A DNA stretch of 64,000 bases from Dryas octopetala (GCA_963921425.1 OY992837.1:8653896-8717895); one strand, 5' to 3'; positions 33,701 to 45,740 are shown, counted from the stretch's first letter. Numbers and translations are program-made. Notes: a model not told the origin generated them from the sequence alone.

Positions 33701-33884
33701 ACGAACAGACAATAAATTTTGTGAGATGTTTGGAAAATGGAGAATATTGTTGAGTTTGAATTTAGACAGAGAAATGGAAAGTTCAGAGTTACCAATGTTG
33801 GAGATGTTTAATCCTTGTCCATTTGCCACAGTGATTCTTTCATTGCCTTGATAGGGTGTGTGGATAGAGAGGTTGCCAAGATCA
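30655..33884 (-). pseudogene. Copia pol remnant: protease end, integrase, RT, RNase H
   Basis: From high to low coordinates the minus strand encodes the part after the protease active site, the integrase zinc module (LWHQRLGHPS ... CRLGKQSK), the integrase core with DNGGEYTS, RT with YVDDIL (about 31670), and RNase H with DADWAGCP and STESEYRS. An in-frame TAG lies at 33326-33328 just before the integrase core. A second TAG lies at 31796-31798 where the family has a glutamine after LYGLK. A frameshift lies near 31400, between the RT thumb region and RNase H. The last stop is inside the 3' LTR. The front is cut off by the CACTA insertion. Confidence 0.92.
30725..30735 (-). other. Polypurine tract of the copia element
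   Basis: On the minus strand, tgcggggggg immediately precedes the 3' LTR. Confidence 0.75.
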
Positions 33885-33887
33885 TTG

Positions 33888-34470
33888 CACTACAAGAAAA
33901 ACATATTTGGGCGACCAAACTTTGGGCGACGAACATATATTCGTCGCCCAAAGAAATTTAGGGCGACGAACAAGAAAATTTGTCGCTCAAAGTCATATAG
34001 GTTTGGGCGACGAATAACACGTTCCTCGCCCAAAGTTACTTTGGGCGACGAACATATTTCGTCGCCTAAACATTAACAACAAACAATTAATTGAGAAATA
34101 CATTGGGCGAGGAATATACATGTTCGTCGCCCAAAGTGCCTTTGGGCGAGGAACACGAAAATTTGTCGCCCAAACTTACTTTGGGTGACAAAATATTTCC
34201 TCGCCCAAACATAGTTTGGGCGAGGAATATACATTTCGTCGCCCAAAGACACTTTGGGTGACGAAATTGTGTTCGTCGCCCAAACATAGTTTGGGCGAGG
34301 AACATGTTCGTCACCCAAAGGATCATCCTGTTTTGTAATAATGGTTTGGGCGAGGAATCTCACAATTCGTCGCCCAAAGTTAGTTTGGGCGACGAAATTT
34401 TAGGTTCCTCGCCCAAGATCACTTTGGGCGACGAAATTTGTAGTTCCTCGCCCAAAGTAAGAATACTTTT
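33888..34470. repeat. Left terminal inverted repeat and subterminal repeats of CACTA
   Basis: The 13-bp terminus is followed by about 20 copies of tttgggcgacgaa or its complement, many paired as small hairpins. In En/Spm such subterminal motifs bind the TNPA protein. ORFs across them are artefacts. Confidence 0.9.
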
Positions 34471-34550
34471 TTGTTTACAATTTTATATATGTAATAGCAT
34501 ACGATACGATTGTATTTCCAAAGATCATAACCATTCATTTTTTAATTCCC

Positions 34551-36012
34551 CACTCAAGGATCATCCATGCAAAAAATTAGCTCAATCGGTGATGTAGAAG
34601 TTAGGTAACGGTGGTTGAACTTATGAACGATTGTAAATTTTCTAATACGAATCGAAGTATGAGATGAATTCCGATTTAGCCGATTTTTTGCAGGGATGAT
34701 CTTCTAGTATAAACGAATAGAATGAACGGTTCCGATCGTTGAAATCACATTGTAGTCTTCACAAATTGTTGAATCGCCAAAATTTATACCCAAAAGTTAA
34801 TATAATTATACTCTTCAAGTGTATTTGTATGTAGAAGATCACTTTTGTATTGTGTTTTTAACGATCCGAACCGATCATTCCTTAGTGGCTCACTCAAGGA
34901 TCATCCATGCAAAAAATTAGCTCAATCGGTGATGTAGAAGTTAGGTAACGGTGGTTGAACTTATGAACGATTGTAAATTTTCTAATACGAATCGAAGTAT
35001 GAGATGAATTCCGATTTAGCCGATTTTTTGCAGGGATGATCTTCTAGTATAAACGAATAGAATGAACGGTTCCGATCGTTGAAATCACATTGTAGTCTTC
35101 ACAAATTGTTGAATCGCCAAAATTTCTACCCAAAAGTTAATATAATTATACTCTTCAAGTGTATTTGTATGTAGAAGATCACTTTTGTATTGTGTTTTTA
35201 ACGATCCGAACCGATCATTCCTTAGTGGCTCACTCAAAGATCATCCATGCAAAAAATTAACTCAATCGGAGATGTAGAAGTTAGGTAACGGTGGTTGAAC
35301 TTATGAACGATTGTAAATTTTCTAATACGAATCGAAGTATGAGATGAATTCCGATTTAGCCGATTTTTTGCAGGGATGATCTTCTAGTATAAACGAATAG
35401 AATGAACGGTTCCGATCGTTGAAATCACATTATAGTCTTCACAAATTGTTGAATCGCCAAAATTTCTACCCAAAAGTTAATATAATTATACTCTTCAAGT
35501 GTATTTGTATGTAGAAGATCACTTTTGTATTGTGTTTTTAACGATCTGAACCGATCATTCCTTAGTGGCTCACTCAAAGATCATCCATGCAAAAAATTAA
35601 CTCAATTGGAGATGTAGAAGTAAGGTTTAGCATTTAGGATGTATGAACGATCTTGATTCTTATAATAATAATCGAACGGGTAGATGAACTCCGATTGAGC
35701 CGATTTTTTCCAGGGTTGATCTTTGAGTATGAACATATATGAAGAATGGCTCTGATTGTGATAATCACGTTGTGGTCTTCACAATTATTGAAGCTACAAG
35801 GTTTTAACGAAAGAGTTGATATAATTTTATTCTTCAAATGCAAAAACCACTGATTTATATGTAGAACCTTATATGTCGATTGTGTTTTTAACGATCTGAA
35901 CCGTTCATTTATTAGTTTGTCACTCAAAGATCATTCCTCTAAAATATTAGGTCAATTGGAGATCTAGAAGTTTGGTATTGGAGCTCGAACGTATGAACGA
36001 TGATGGTTCATA
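34551..36012. repeat. 340-bp tandem array within CACTA
   Basis: The unit marker tcatccatgc recurs at 34561, 34901, 35241 and 35581, exactly 340 bp apart; a diverged partial fifth unit starts near 35931. The first three units are nearly identical, and the fourth has many changes. No coding potential is evident. Confidence 0.93.
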
Positions 36013-36116
36013 AAAAAATTCAACTTTGGGCGACGAAATGTAGCTTTAGGCGACGAACAGTGCGTCGCCCAAAGTCTGAAATTATGGCGGGATAAAACGG
36101 TGCCCTAAAGTCAACA

Positions 36117-36341
36117 ACTTTGGGCGACGAACATAAATTCGTCGCCCAAAGAGACTTTAGGCGACGAATTAATACGTTCGTCGCCCAAAGTCACTTTAGG
36201 CGACGAATTCATGTTCGTCGCTTTAATATACTTTGGGCGACAACCATGAATTCGTCGCCCAAAGTGACTTTGGGCGACGAACGTGTTAATTCGTCGCTTA
36301 AAGTCTCTTTGGGCGACGAATTTATGTTCGTCGCCCAAAGT
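36117..36341. repeat. 225-bp near-perfect palindrome of subterminal-type motifs
   Basis: The arms are complementary around 36229 and consist of the tttgggcgacgaa motif spaced as in the element's ends. The reading frames on both strands are almost identical because of the symmetry. Confidence 0.88.
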
Positions 36342-36364
36342 CTTTAAATTTATACCCATTTCTG

Positions 36365-36960
36365 GGTTCACTTCAGTCAGCTCGACACTCACTCATCCCT
36401 CACCCTAGCTCGCAGCGCCGTCCCTCACCCTCGCAGCGCCGTCCCTCACCCTCGCAGCTCCTTCCCTCAGCTCTCACTCCCTCCTCCTCCTCCTCCTCCT
36501 CCCTCCTCCTCCTCCCTCCGCCTCCTCCTCCTCCTCCCTCCTCCCCGAAGCCCAAAACCGCCCCCCCCTTCGGCATCCCAACCCCCGCGAAAACCCACCC
36601 CCCCTACCGAAACCCACCCCCCCCATCGGAGACCCAACCGCCCCTCCCCTGAAAATCCACCCACCCCCGAAAATACCCACCCCCATCGGCATCCCACCCC
36701 CGCGAATACCCACCCCCGCGAATACCCACCCCCGCGAATACCACTCACCCAAAACCCCCCCCAGCCGAAACCATCCCCCCAGCCGAAACCCCCCCCAGCC
36801 GAAACCACTCACCCAAAACCCCCCCCAGCCGAAACCACTCACCCGAAACCCATCCCCCCCCCCCCAGCCGAAACCACTCACCCAAAACCCCCCCCCCCTC
36901 GAAGCCAGCAGCTCACCCCCCCCCCCCCACTCGAAGCCGAAAGCAGCTCGCAGCTCACAG
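36365..36960 (+). promoter_or_regulatory. C-rich promoter/leader region of the CACTA transposase gene
   Basis: The region is extremely C-rich, with CCT runs (36473-36545), three ccacccccgcgaatac units near 36700-36740 and ccagccgaaaccactcaccc repeats (36760-36900). It ends with a splice-donor-like cacaggtatttt at 36961 followed by T-rich DNA. Leader identity is inferred. Confidence 0.45.
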
Positions 36961-38125
36961 GTATTTTTTTTTTTTTTGAATTTATGGTATTTTCTGGTAT
37001 TTTCTGTTTTTTTTGGGTATTTTCTGTTTTTTATGGTATTTTCTGTTTTTTATTGGTATTTTCTGTTTTTTATGGTATTTTCTGTTTTTTATGTTTTCTA
37101 ATATTATGGATTTTGTACTTGTTGTGGATTTTGCATAAATTGATTGTGAAATTTCTGATTTTAGTGGTAATTAGTTAATGTTGTGGGTTTTTTTAATTTA
37201 GTGGTTTGGTTGTGAAATCTGAATTTAGATTGATGTTGGGCCCATATTTGACAATGCTTTATTTTTTTGGTGAAGGAAGGATAGTGTTGCATTTGTTGTG
37301 AAGGATAATTGCATTTTTGGTGAGGTATGTGTTTAATCTATCTTTTAGTTAAGTTTTTGTATGATTTAGTATTTAATGTTTCATATATAATTGTATTAAA
37401 TTTTTGAGTGAATTAGTTTGTATGTTAAAATTAATTATAAAATTCATTAATTAATTTGTATGTTTTTATATGCTAAAATTTAATAGTTTGTTTGTATGCT
37501 TATATGTATATTGTTAGATAAATTATAATTTAGTTTGTATGTTACATTTAGTTTAGTTTTAATTGCAAAATTTTCGATGACGTAGTCCAGCACTCCTCGA
37601 GTACTGGGTGAGGTCATGTGGCACGAAGCGCTTGTGCGAAGTTATCAATCGATAACTTTGTACATTTAACTAGTCGTGCGAAGTTATCAGTGGATAACTT
37701 TGTACACTAAATTTCAATCGATACCTTAGACCCGTTCGAGAGTCTATTGGACGCGCGCATGGCCGGTTGGCGTGACTGCGCTCCAATATGATTCTTGAAT
37801 TGTCCAAATTACCCATGGACAGTTTGGGAGTGCACAATTATGTGTTGTGGTTAGCGGTTCATGTGACGTGGTTTTGATCTGAGAAAATTTCGGCAACATC
37901 TCCTTATGTGTTCTTCGAGTGCATACTAGATATTTGTTTTAAATATCTACGTCGTGCACTTGGAGAACCATAGGGAGATGCTGCCGAAATTTTCCCAGAT
38001 CAAAACCACGTCGTTTGAGCCAACAACCACGACACATATGTGCATTCTCGAATGGGATAGGGCCCTTACCGGAGGCATAAGGAGACGAAGAATGGTGACG
38101 CATCGTTTTCTAATTGTCGTGTAAT
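36961..38125 (+). other. Non-coding leader or intron upstream of the transposase
   Basis: It contains T-rich tattttctgttttttatgg repeats (36985-37100), two copies of gcgaagttatc-n-gataactttgtac (37656 and 37690), and a 223-bp hairpin (37828-38050). No gene is seen. It may be spliced out. Confidence 0.5.
37828..38050. repeat. Inverted repeat just upstream of the transposase start
   Basis: The left arm (gtgacgtggttttgatctg, aaaatttcggcaacatctcc) is mirrored on the right (ccgaaattttcccagatc, aaaaccacgtcg) with a short AT-rich loop near 37930-37945. Confidence 0.82.
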
Positions 38126-41100
38126 ATGGAAACAGGCATCATGGACCGACAGTGGATACGTAATACGAATCGTGTTAGTGATGAATATTTGTATGGGATC
38201 GAGTCATTTATCCAAGTTGCACAGGAACATGTCAATGCTCAGAATAATATAAGGTGTCCGTGCCGGAATTGTAACAACTCTTTATGGAAGACAGTGCGTG
38301 AAGTCAGAATTCATTTGGTGAGATTTGGGATGTCACACAACTATACGACATGGTATTATCATGGTGAACCGAGAGTTTATGCTTCGACGTCCTCGGAGAC
38401 CCGAACAATTCTGCAGCCTACTGAATCTGTTGCTGATGATAATGACCAAGTGATGGGCATAATAAACGATGCTTATCCATATGCATCGCTAGATCACGAA
38501 GTCAGTCAGCATGATACAGAGAGCGATAATATGGATCAAGATGATGGGTTGCCCGAAGTCCAAAGAGAAGAGTTTGATAAGTACGAGAGATTGTTGAAAC
38601 AAGCTCAGCGGGAATTGTACTCTGGTTGTGAAGAGTTCTCAGTGCTAACTGCTGTTGTGGAGTTAATGCATTGGAAAGTACTTAATCAACATTCGAATCG
38701 AAGTTATGATCAGTTGATGGGGATTTTGAAACGAATGCTTCCAAAGAACAATCATATACCTGAAACCCATTATCTTGCGAATAAGGTGTTGAAAGATCTC
38801 GGTTTGGGATATGAAAAGATTCATGCATGCAAGAATGATTGTGTATTGTTTTACAAAGAACACCAAGGGAAGGATAAATGCCCTGTGTGCAATGAACCGA
38901 GATATAAGAACAAGTCTGTAGAGAGAAAGAAACAGATTCCGCAAAAGGTGTTGCGTTATTTCCCACTTAAGCCAAGGTTGCAACGATTGTACATGTCGAC
39001 ACATACTGCAAGTGACATGAGGTGGCACAAAGATAAGCGGGTTGAGGATGATGTGATGAGACATCCTGCAGACGGAAGCGCATGGAAAGAATTTGACAAG
39101 ATATATCCGGATTTTGCAGCAGATGCACGAAATGTCAGATTAGGACTTGCTACTGATGGATTTAATCCATTCGGAAATATGAGCACATCTCACAGCACTT
39201 GGCCAGTGGTCGTGGTTCCTTATAATTTGCCTCCCTGGAAATGCATGAAAAAAGAATTCACAATTATGACGCTATTAATTCCAGGACCGCAATCCCCTGG
39301 CAAGGAGATCGATGTATATTTGCGGCCGTTGATTGATGAGCTGAAAGAATTGTGGCAAAATGGTGTGCCGACATATGATAAGTCCACCGAAACAATGTTT
39401 TCCTTGCGTGCGGCAGTCATGTGGACAATAAATGATTTCCCAGCTTATGGGAATTTATCAGGCTGGAGCACCAAGGGTTATATGGCATGTCCTACTTGTA
39501 ATAAAGATATAACTTCCGCTTGGCATGGTGGTAAAGTATGTTATATGGGCCACCGAAGATGGTTGCCGGGGGATCATAAATGGCGTCACAGTAAGGAGGC
39601 CTTTGACGGAAAAAAGGAGATGGGCGTGAAACCTAAAGAATTATCTGGTGATGACATCTTGAGGCAGTTGAATAACTTAGAATTTGGCCGGATTGGTAAA
39701 CATCCCTCTAACAAAGAACGAAATATGCCAAGGTCACCTGCACATCTAAATTGGACAAACAAGTCGATATTCTTCGAGTTGGAGTATTGGTCCAAGTTGA
39801 AAATCAGGCACAATCTCGATGTAATGCATATTGAGAAGAACGTGTGCGAAAGTTTGGTGGGGACAATCTTGGGCATTGAGGGTAAATCAAAGGACACAAT
39901 TAAGGCTCGACAAGATTTGCAAGAAATGGGCATCAGGAAACATTTGTGGTTAACGAAGAAGGGTGATAAATTGATAAAGAAACATCCATTTTATACCATG
40001 AAGCCTGTGGACAAGAAAGAATTCTTAAAGTTTCTTGCATCGGTCAAATTTCCAGATGGATACGCGGCCAATATCTCTCGAAATGTGAAAATCGACTCTG
40101 GAAAAATTTTGGGCTTGAAAAGTCATGATTGTCATGTTTTATTGCAACGTCTGCTTCCGGTGGGTATTCGAAAGTTTTTGCCCGAAGATGTGGTTGAACC
40201 GATTGTTGGGTTGTCGAGGTTCTTTCAGCATATCTGTGCTAAGACGTTGCGCGTGTCGGACATGGCAAAATTGAAAGATGAGATTGTGTACATCCTATGC
40301 AAATTTGAACAAATATTTCCACCGGCCTTTTTTGATATAATGATTCATTTAATGATACATTTACCGCAAGAGGCAATTCTTGCTGGGCCGGTCAGTTATC
40401 GGTGGATGTACCCAATAGAAAGGTAACAATTTCTAAACTATTTCATTACTATTCTCCAAGTTCAGCTCTATGTTACTCATAAAATTTTTCTCACTATGTA
40501 ATTACATTTGCAGAATGTTGGGTAATTACAAAAGGTACGTCCGAAATCGGGCACGCCCCGAAGGCTCCATAGCAGAGGCATACATTGCAAATGAGTCCAT
40601 CACGTACTGTGCAATGTACCTCAGCAGTGTTGAGACGTCATTCAATCGCCCCCAACGCAACGACGACGGCGGTGAAAAAAATGAGACACTTTCTGTCTTT
40701 TCTCAAATTACACGACCATTTGGCGAAGCCCCTAAATCAGCTGTTGAATTCTCGAAACACGATATGGAGGTGGCTCATTGGTTCATACTCAACAATTGCG
40801 AAGAAGTTGACTCTTTACGCATTGAGCATGAGGAACTAATGAAGCGCGACTATCCAAGATGGGACATGGAACGTGTACAGAAAAAGCATCGGGAATTGTT
40901 TCCTAAATGGTTTAAGGAACATGTAAGTGCTTACTGACAATAATGATCAGTTCGTTCATGTGTTTGTAAATTTTTTGTAATATATTAATTCCATTGTCTT
41001 TTAACAGATGGAAAAGCTGACTGATGATAATTCGCCGTTATACAAGGAGTTAATGAGTTTGGCGAGTGGTATTCAATGGGTTGAAACGTTTTCCGGATGT

Positions 41101-41814
41101 AATGTGAATGGAGTCAAGTTTTTAACTGTAGAACGAGATGCCATCTTGAGCACTCAAAATAGCGGGGTTTGTGTAGAGAACTTGGACACTGGCACGGTTG
41201 ATTTCTACGGCAAGCTGACGAGTGTACATCAAGTCTTGTACTCGCATCGCTTTCAAGTTGTGTTATTTAAGTGTGATTGGTTTAATACAGACCCGAATAG
41301 GAACAACAGTATTAAACTCGATTACGACTTAATATCTGTGAATACAAACACTCGATGGTATGAGAATGATCCATTTATTCTTGCCACAATGGCAAAACCA
41401 GTATGTTATCTGGATGACCCTAAGGCGGGTGTGGGTTGGAAAGTAGCTCAGATGATTCAGAATCGAAATATATGGGATATTCCAGAAAAAGAAAATCAGG
41501 ATGACGTGGCCTATCAAGAGGATTCATCTTCGACCATACCTAATCCATACAACAATGATGTTATCATACAACAAGTCGAGATACATGACGTTCCTCCAAT
41601 TGAGATCGATGCCTTATCAATTGATCTTGGGCCACTTCCCCGAATTGATGTTAATGATTTCATCGATGATGATGATGATGATGATGATGAAGATGATGAA
41701 GATGAAGATGATGAAGATGAAGATGAAGATGAAGATGAATATGAAGATGATGATGTTGATGGTATCGATGATGATGATGATGAAATGAGTATTTCTAGTG
41801 GTGATTCAGATTAG
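38126..41814 (+). CDS. TNPD/TNP2-like CACTA transposase, 3 exons, 1170 aa
   Basis: Exons 38126-40422, 40514-40922 and 41008-41814 join in frame at GT-AG introns (3513 bp). The product should recognise and cut the element's ends. An N-terminal transposase-associated domain has the CPCRNC cluster (about residues 40-45). The TNP2 transposase domain includes CPVCNEPRYK, LATDGFNPFGN, LIPGPQSPGKEIDVYL and LDVMHIEKNVCESLVGT. Exon 2 matches the DUF4218 block (YKRYVRNRARPEGSIAE). Exon 3 carries the DUF4216-like block (FKCDWFNTD) and a long Asp/Glu run encoded by a GAT repeat. A later in-frame ATG at 38141 (MDRQWIR) is the more typical family start. No stop or frameshift is seen, so the gene looks functional. 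Confidence 0.9.
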
Positions 41815-41923
41815 TAATTGATAATGGTGATTCATATTAGTAAGTGATAATGATGATTCAGATTAGTAAGTTATTACTTTAGTTTTCTTTTTTACTAACA
41901 TAAATATTTATTGAATTGTGCAG

Positions 41924-43695
41924 ATGAGTTTGATCTCGAACAGGGGTGGATCTCGGAGGTCCACTTTAGCATCTATGTCCACCCCTGCAGCCCAGCCCGC
42001 CCCTGCAGCCCAGCCCGACCTCATAGCCCAGGGCGACTCGACCCCGGCGATATCCCCAGATCTCTCATCTAGTACTGGGTCTGGGATTCAGTCGGCACGG
42101 AGGGCCCGACGGGGTCACCGTTATGGTGCATATGATAATGTTGCATCATCCACTCGTACTGCCTCATCATCAGAGAGTAAGAAAAATGTTTTCACATCAC
42201 TTGTGTTTATGTTTAATTTTATTTAGATGTTATAAGATTACTGTGAAATTAATATGTTATATTTGCTTTTCTAGGTACCAAAACCACGAGGGGGATAAGT
42301 AGAGGGTTGAAGGCGTCGCGAATCACTCGCACGACGAACGAGAGGATTCGAATCGTTATTGAGCAAGGTCACCTACGACCGAGCAAGGAGGTGCATAGTA
42401 CTTTCGCTTCCTTTGTCGGATCGATTATCCGTGGTGAATGCCCCATGCTTTTCCCCAGTTGGGAAAAGGTTGATGACGCCATCAAGAGGAGCATTATGGG
42501 CTCCATTTCTGTGAGTATATTTCGATTAATATACTTGGACGATTAATTTGATCATTCCTAACAATTTGATAATTGCATTTTTTTCAGGTAAACTATGACA
42601 TTCGGATGGAGGATCCGGATGTAGCTAGGTATATGGAGAAGTTATTGAGAAAAGTGTACGCCCAATGGAAGCACGAGCTGCACAAAGAATATAACATGTT
42701 TGGATCGGCAGATGAGGCATTGGCCAGCCCTCCTCCGGAGATGGCAGCTCGGCTTGATCAGTGGCAGTGGTTGTGCACTCATTTTCAGAGTCCGGAATTT
42801 TTGGTATGTTATATCATTTTAAGACTTCACAATTATTTTTTCTTATGTTATTCCTTTATTGTGTATACACTAATATGTGCATTTCCAATTTGCTTCATAT
42901 TTAACAGAGGAAGTCGAATGCCAATCTTCAGAACCGGAAAGCGCCCGCAAGGATTGATCATCATGGTGGTTCCATGCCCTTCTCATACCGGGTGGAGTCA
43001 TATCGTCAGGTGCGCTATTATTTAATTTAATATATATATATTCCTTAGTATTGTTTGAGTTTTTGTCAACATTACATTCTTTTTCAGGCTGGTTCGCAAT
43101 TTCCGGAGGTCGACAACTACGGGGATGTTTATGCCCGACCCGGCAACGACAAGGGCAAGGCGAAGCACGTTAGTTTTTTATATTTTAGTTTTATTTCACA
43201 AATTTAAATTTTTGTATTTGATTTCTTAATTCCTAACTTGTGTATAATATTTTGAAGGCTGAGATGCTCGCCAAGAAGGCGAGTTATTTGGAGGAGGTGG
43301 CCAGCCAGTACCCTCCGGACACTCCGTTGGAGACGATCTCAGTCCCCGATCCCGATGCCGGTCTTCGTATTATGACGGAGACACTGGGTGTTAGGCGTGG
43401 TAGGGAGATACGCGGAATGGGAGCGGGTCGGGTTCGTGATCTCAGCGCCGGGTCTTCATCTCAGCCATCTGCAGATATAGTCAACCTGACCACTGAAGTG
43501 CAGTTGTTGAAGGGTCAGCTAGAAGAATCGAGAGCGGCATATGCGGAGCAGACGAGTAAGGTGCAGCAGATGCAGCAGATGTTTGGCCAGTTGGCCAGGA
43601 TTGTACCTGGGTTTGTGCTGCCGCCCAACATCGACCAGTGCATGCCAGACTCCTCCACCGGTGTCGATGATGCTACTGACCTAGGGGGCCATTAG
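41924..43695 (+). CDS. TNPA-like CACTA protein (plant transposase, Ptta/En/Spm type), 6 exons, 441 aa
   Basis: Exons 41924-42176, 42275-42510, 42588-42803, 42908-43009, 43088-43168 and 43258-43695 join in frame (1326 bp). The Pro/Ser/Ala-rich N-terminus is followed by the conserved block of the plant transposase family (PF03004-like): FASFVGSIIRGECPM, WEKVDD, QWLCTHF, NRKAP and HHGGSMPF. The C-terminus is a Gln/Glu-rich coiled coil (VQLLKGQLEESRAAY). In En/Spm the TNPA protein binds subterminal motifs and assists transposition. A splice acceptor (ttgtgcag) directly precedes the ATG, so this message may come from alternative splicing of a longer transcript that includes the TNPD gene, as in En/Spm. 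The gene appears intact. Confidence 0.85.
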
Positions 43696-43880
43696 TTATT
43701 TGTATGTATGTATTAATTAAATTGTTGTATGTATTAATTAAATTGTTTCTACTTTGTATGGATATTTTGGATATATATAAATTTATTAATTTTGTTTTAT
43801 ATAATTTTTGAATAAAGATTTTTTTTTTTAATATTAAATTCATATATATAATTTAAATAAAAATTTTTTTTTTAAATAAA
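43696..43880 (+). other. 3' region of the TNPA-like gene
   Basis: AT-rich sequence after the stop, with repeated attaattaaattgtt, precedes the right subterminal repeats. It probably contains the polyadenylation site. Confidence 0.45.
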
Positions 43881-43885
43881 ATACA

Positions 43886-44517
43886 TTTGGGCGACGGACG
43901 AATTTCGTCGCCCAAACCATCTTTGGGCGACGAACACCTTATTCGTCGCCCCAAGCATGTTTGGGCGACGAAATTTTTCCGTCGCCCAAACCCTCTTTGG
44001 GCGACGAATAAGGTGTCCGTCGCCCAAAGATGGTTTGGGCGACGAATAAGGTGTTCGTCGCCCAAATGTATTTTGGGCGACGAATAATGTGTTCGTCGCC
44101 CAAACCCTATTTGGGTGACGAAATTTGTTCGTCGCCCAAAGCACGTTCCAGCGAGGAAATTAGCTTTTCCTCTCCCAAATCTTGTTTAGGCGACGGATAA
44201 TTTCGTCGCCCAAACATGCTTTGGGCGACGAATAAGTGGGTTCGTCGCCCAAACCGTGTTTGGGCGACGAAATTTATCCGTCGCCTAAACATTCTTTGGG
44301 CGACGAATTTTATGTTTTGGGAGACAAAAAAAATTCGTCACCCCTTGGTGTCTTTGGGCGACGAAATTTATGGATTCGTCGCCCAAACTCTTGGGCGACA
44401 CATTTTGGGCGAAGAATTGCTCGACGAACCAGTTTCGTCGCCCAAAAGTTTGGGCGACGAAACTCTACTTTGGGCGACGAATCCCGTTCCTCTCCCAAAC
44501 CCTTTTTTCTTGTAGTG
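43886..44517. repeat. Right subterminal repeats and terminal inverted repeat of CACTA
   Basis: More than 20 tttgggcgacgaa motifs occur in alternating orientation, some diverged (tcccctc, gcgaggaaa), ending in the 13-bp terminus ttttcttgtagtg. Confidence 0.9.
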
Positions 44518-45740
44518 TTGGTAATGTGATTAGTTGCTCCAGAGTCTGCGTACCAGGTTGATGATCTTGGAGAAGTTGGTGGTGAGAGGGAAAGAGAAGT
44601 GAAAGCAGCAGATGGATGAGATGAGGGCCCTCCATAGTTGGAGTTCTGAGCAGCAAGGTTAGTTGGTGGTGTGAACCCTTGATAGATATTGTTGGGTCGG
44701 TTTCTGCAGGTGAGAGCAGAGTGGCCAATCCCAGAACAAATTTGACACACTATTCTTCTGTGGGAGGCATTGTTGTACCTGAATGAGGCTCTTGGGTTGA
44801 AGTTGTTGGGACGATTTTGAAAGTGTAAGAAATTGGGATGAGTTTGGTTAAATGATGAGTTGCGGTGACGGGGTTGAAAGGAAGAAGGGTGAAAAGGTCG
44901 GCGTTGTGGGTTGTTGTTGTTGTTTGTGATAGGACGGTGAGGTGCTGTTTGAAGTGTGGTGGTGTGGAAAGCTGAGATTTGAGGGTCAGTGAGAGGATTG
45001 GTAGAGTTTCTTTGTTCAATGGCAATTTCTTCACTCAACAGTAAGCGATGTAGTTCCTCAGGACTCACCAGATCTGAGCGCACTCTGATGGAGGTTGAGA
45101 AGGCATCATAATCAGTAGGTAGGCCTTGAAGTGCATGAGCAACAAAGTCTGTATCATCAAGAGGTGCTCCAGCTGCTGCTAAGCTATCTGCTAGATGTTT
45201 CAAGGACTGAAGATATTCCAACATAGAGAGATTCCCTTTTTTTGTATTTTGGAGTCGAGCCTTGAGTTGAAGTAGGTGGGATCTGGTGATGCTTGCAAAG
45301 CGTTTTTCCAAGTTGACCCATAAAGCCATAGAGGTAGAGCAACCAACAGTGTAAGGTAGAATACTTGTGGACAAGGAGGCATGAAGCCAGATCTTGCAAG
45401 TGCGGTCCTTTTTAACCCAATGTGTAAAAAGAGGGTTCTCTTGTGTTGAGAGTTCACCAGTTGGACCAGGGAGGAATTGAGGAGGACACTTTTCTGAGCC
45501 ATCAATCATACCTATCATATCGTAGGTTTGGAGGATAGGAATGACCAGTTCCTTCCACAACATGTAATTGTCTTTCTCAAGCTTAAGAGGGATAAGACTT
45601 GCAACATGTTGAGCAGCAATAGGAGGTGTGTAAGATACATGAGTAGGGTTATTAGATGGAGATGAGGTTTCAGAGAAAGGGTTGTTTAGCTCACTGGTAG
45701 GATTGTTGATTTCGTTGGGGGAAGCCATTGGATCAAGCAC
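44518..45740 (-). pseudogene. Copia gag and protease start, cut by CACTA
   Basis: The minus-strand frame starts at 45740 (second ATG at 45728) just after the PBS. It has a copia-type gag domain (YMLWKELVIPILQTYD, LLQLKARLQNTKKGN, ADSLAAAGAPL), a CCHC knuckle CQICSGIGHSALTC and the protease active site WYADSGATNHIT. About ten codons further it runs into the CACTA end. The open frame continues into subterminal repeats only by chance. Confidence 0.92.

Larger units (their letters stand above)
33888..44517 (+). mobile_element. CACTA (En/Spm) DNA transposon, apparently autonomous, 10.6 kb
   Basis: The ends are cactacaagaaaaac on the left and its complement gtttttttcttgtagtg-like sequence on the right, flanked by the 3-bp duplication ttg (33885-33887, 44518-44520). 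Both subterminal regions are packed with tttgggcgacgaa motifs in both orientations. Inside lie a 340-bp tandem array, a 225-bp palindrome, a C-rich leader, a TNPD-like transposase gene and a TNPA-like gene, both open. It sits in the protease-coding region of the copia element. Confidence 0.96.

Noticed and set aside
33858..34597. Small ORFs on both strands rich in GRR/SSPK/VAQ words
   Set aside because: They are translations of the CACTA subterminal motif in different frames; the same words recur at 36111-36392 and 43853-44529.
36467..36881. Gly-rich minus-strand ORFs resembling a Gly-rich protein
   Set aside because: They are the reverse of the C-rich leader of the CACTA gene and lack any signal peptide or conserved motif.
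41501..41788. Met/Lys-rich ORF
   Set aside because: Frame-shifted reading of the GAT repeat that encodes the acidic tail of the transposase.
33888..44517. CRISPR-like array from regularly spaced short repeats
   Set aside because: The repeats are inverted and irregularly spaced in a plant CACTA element; no cas genes, and the context is eukaryotic.
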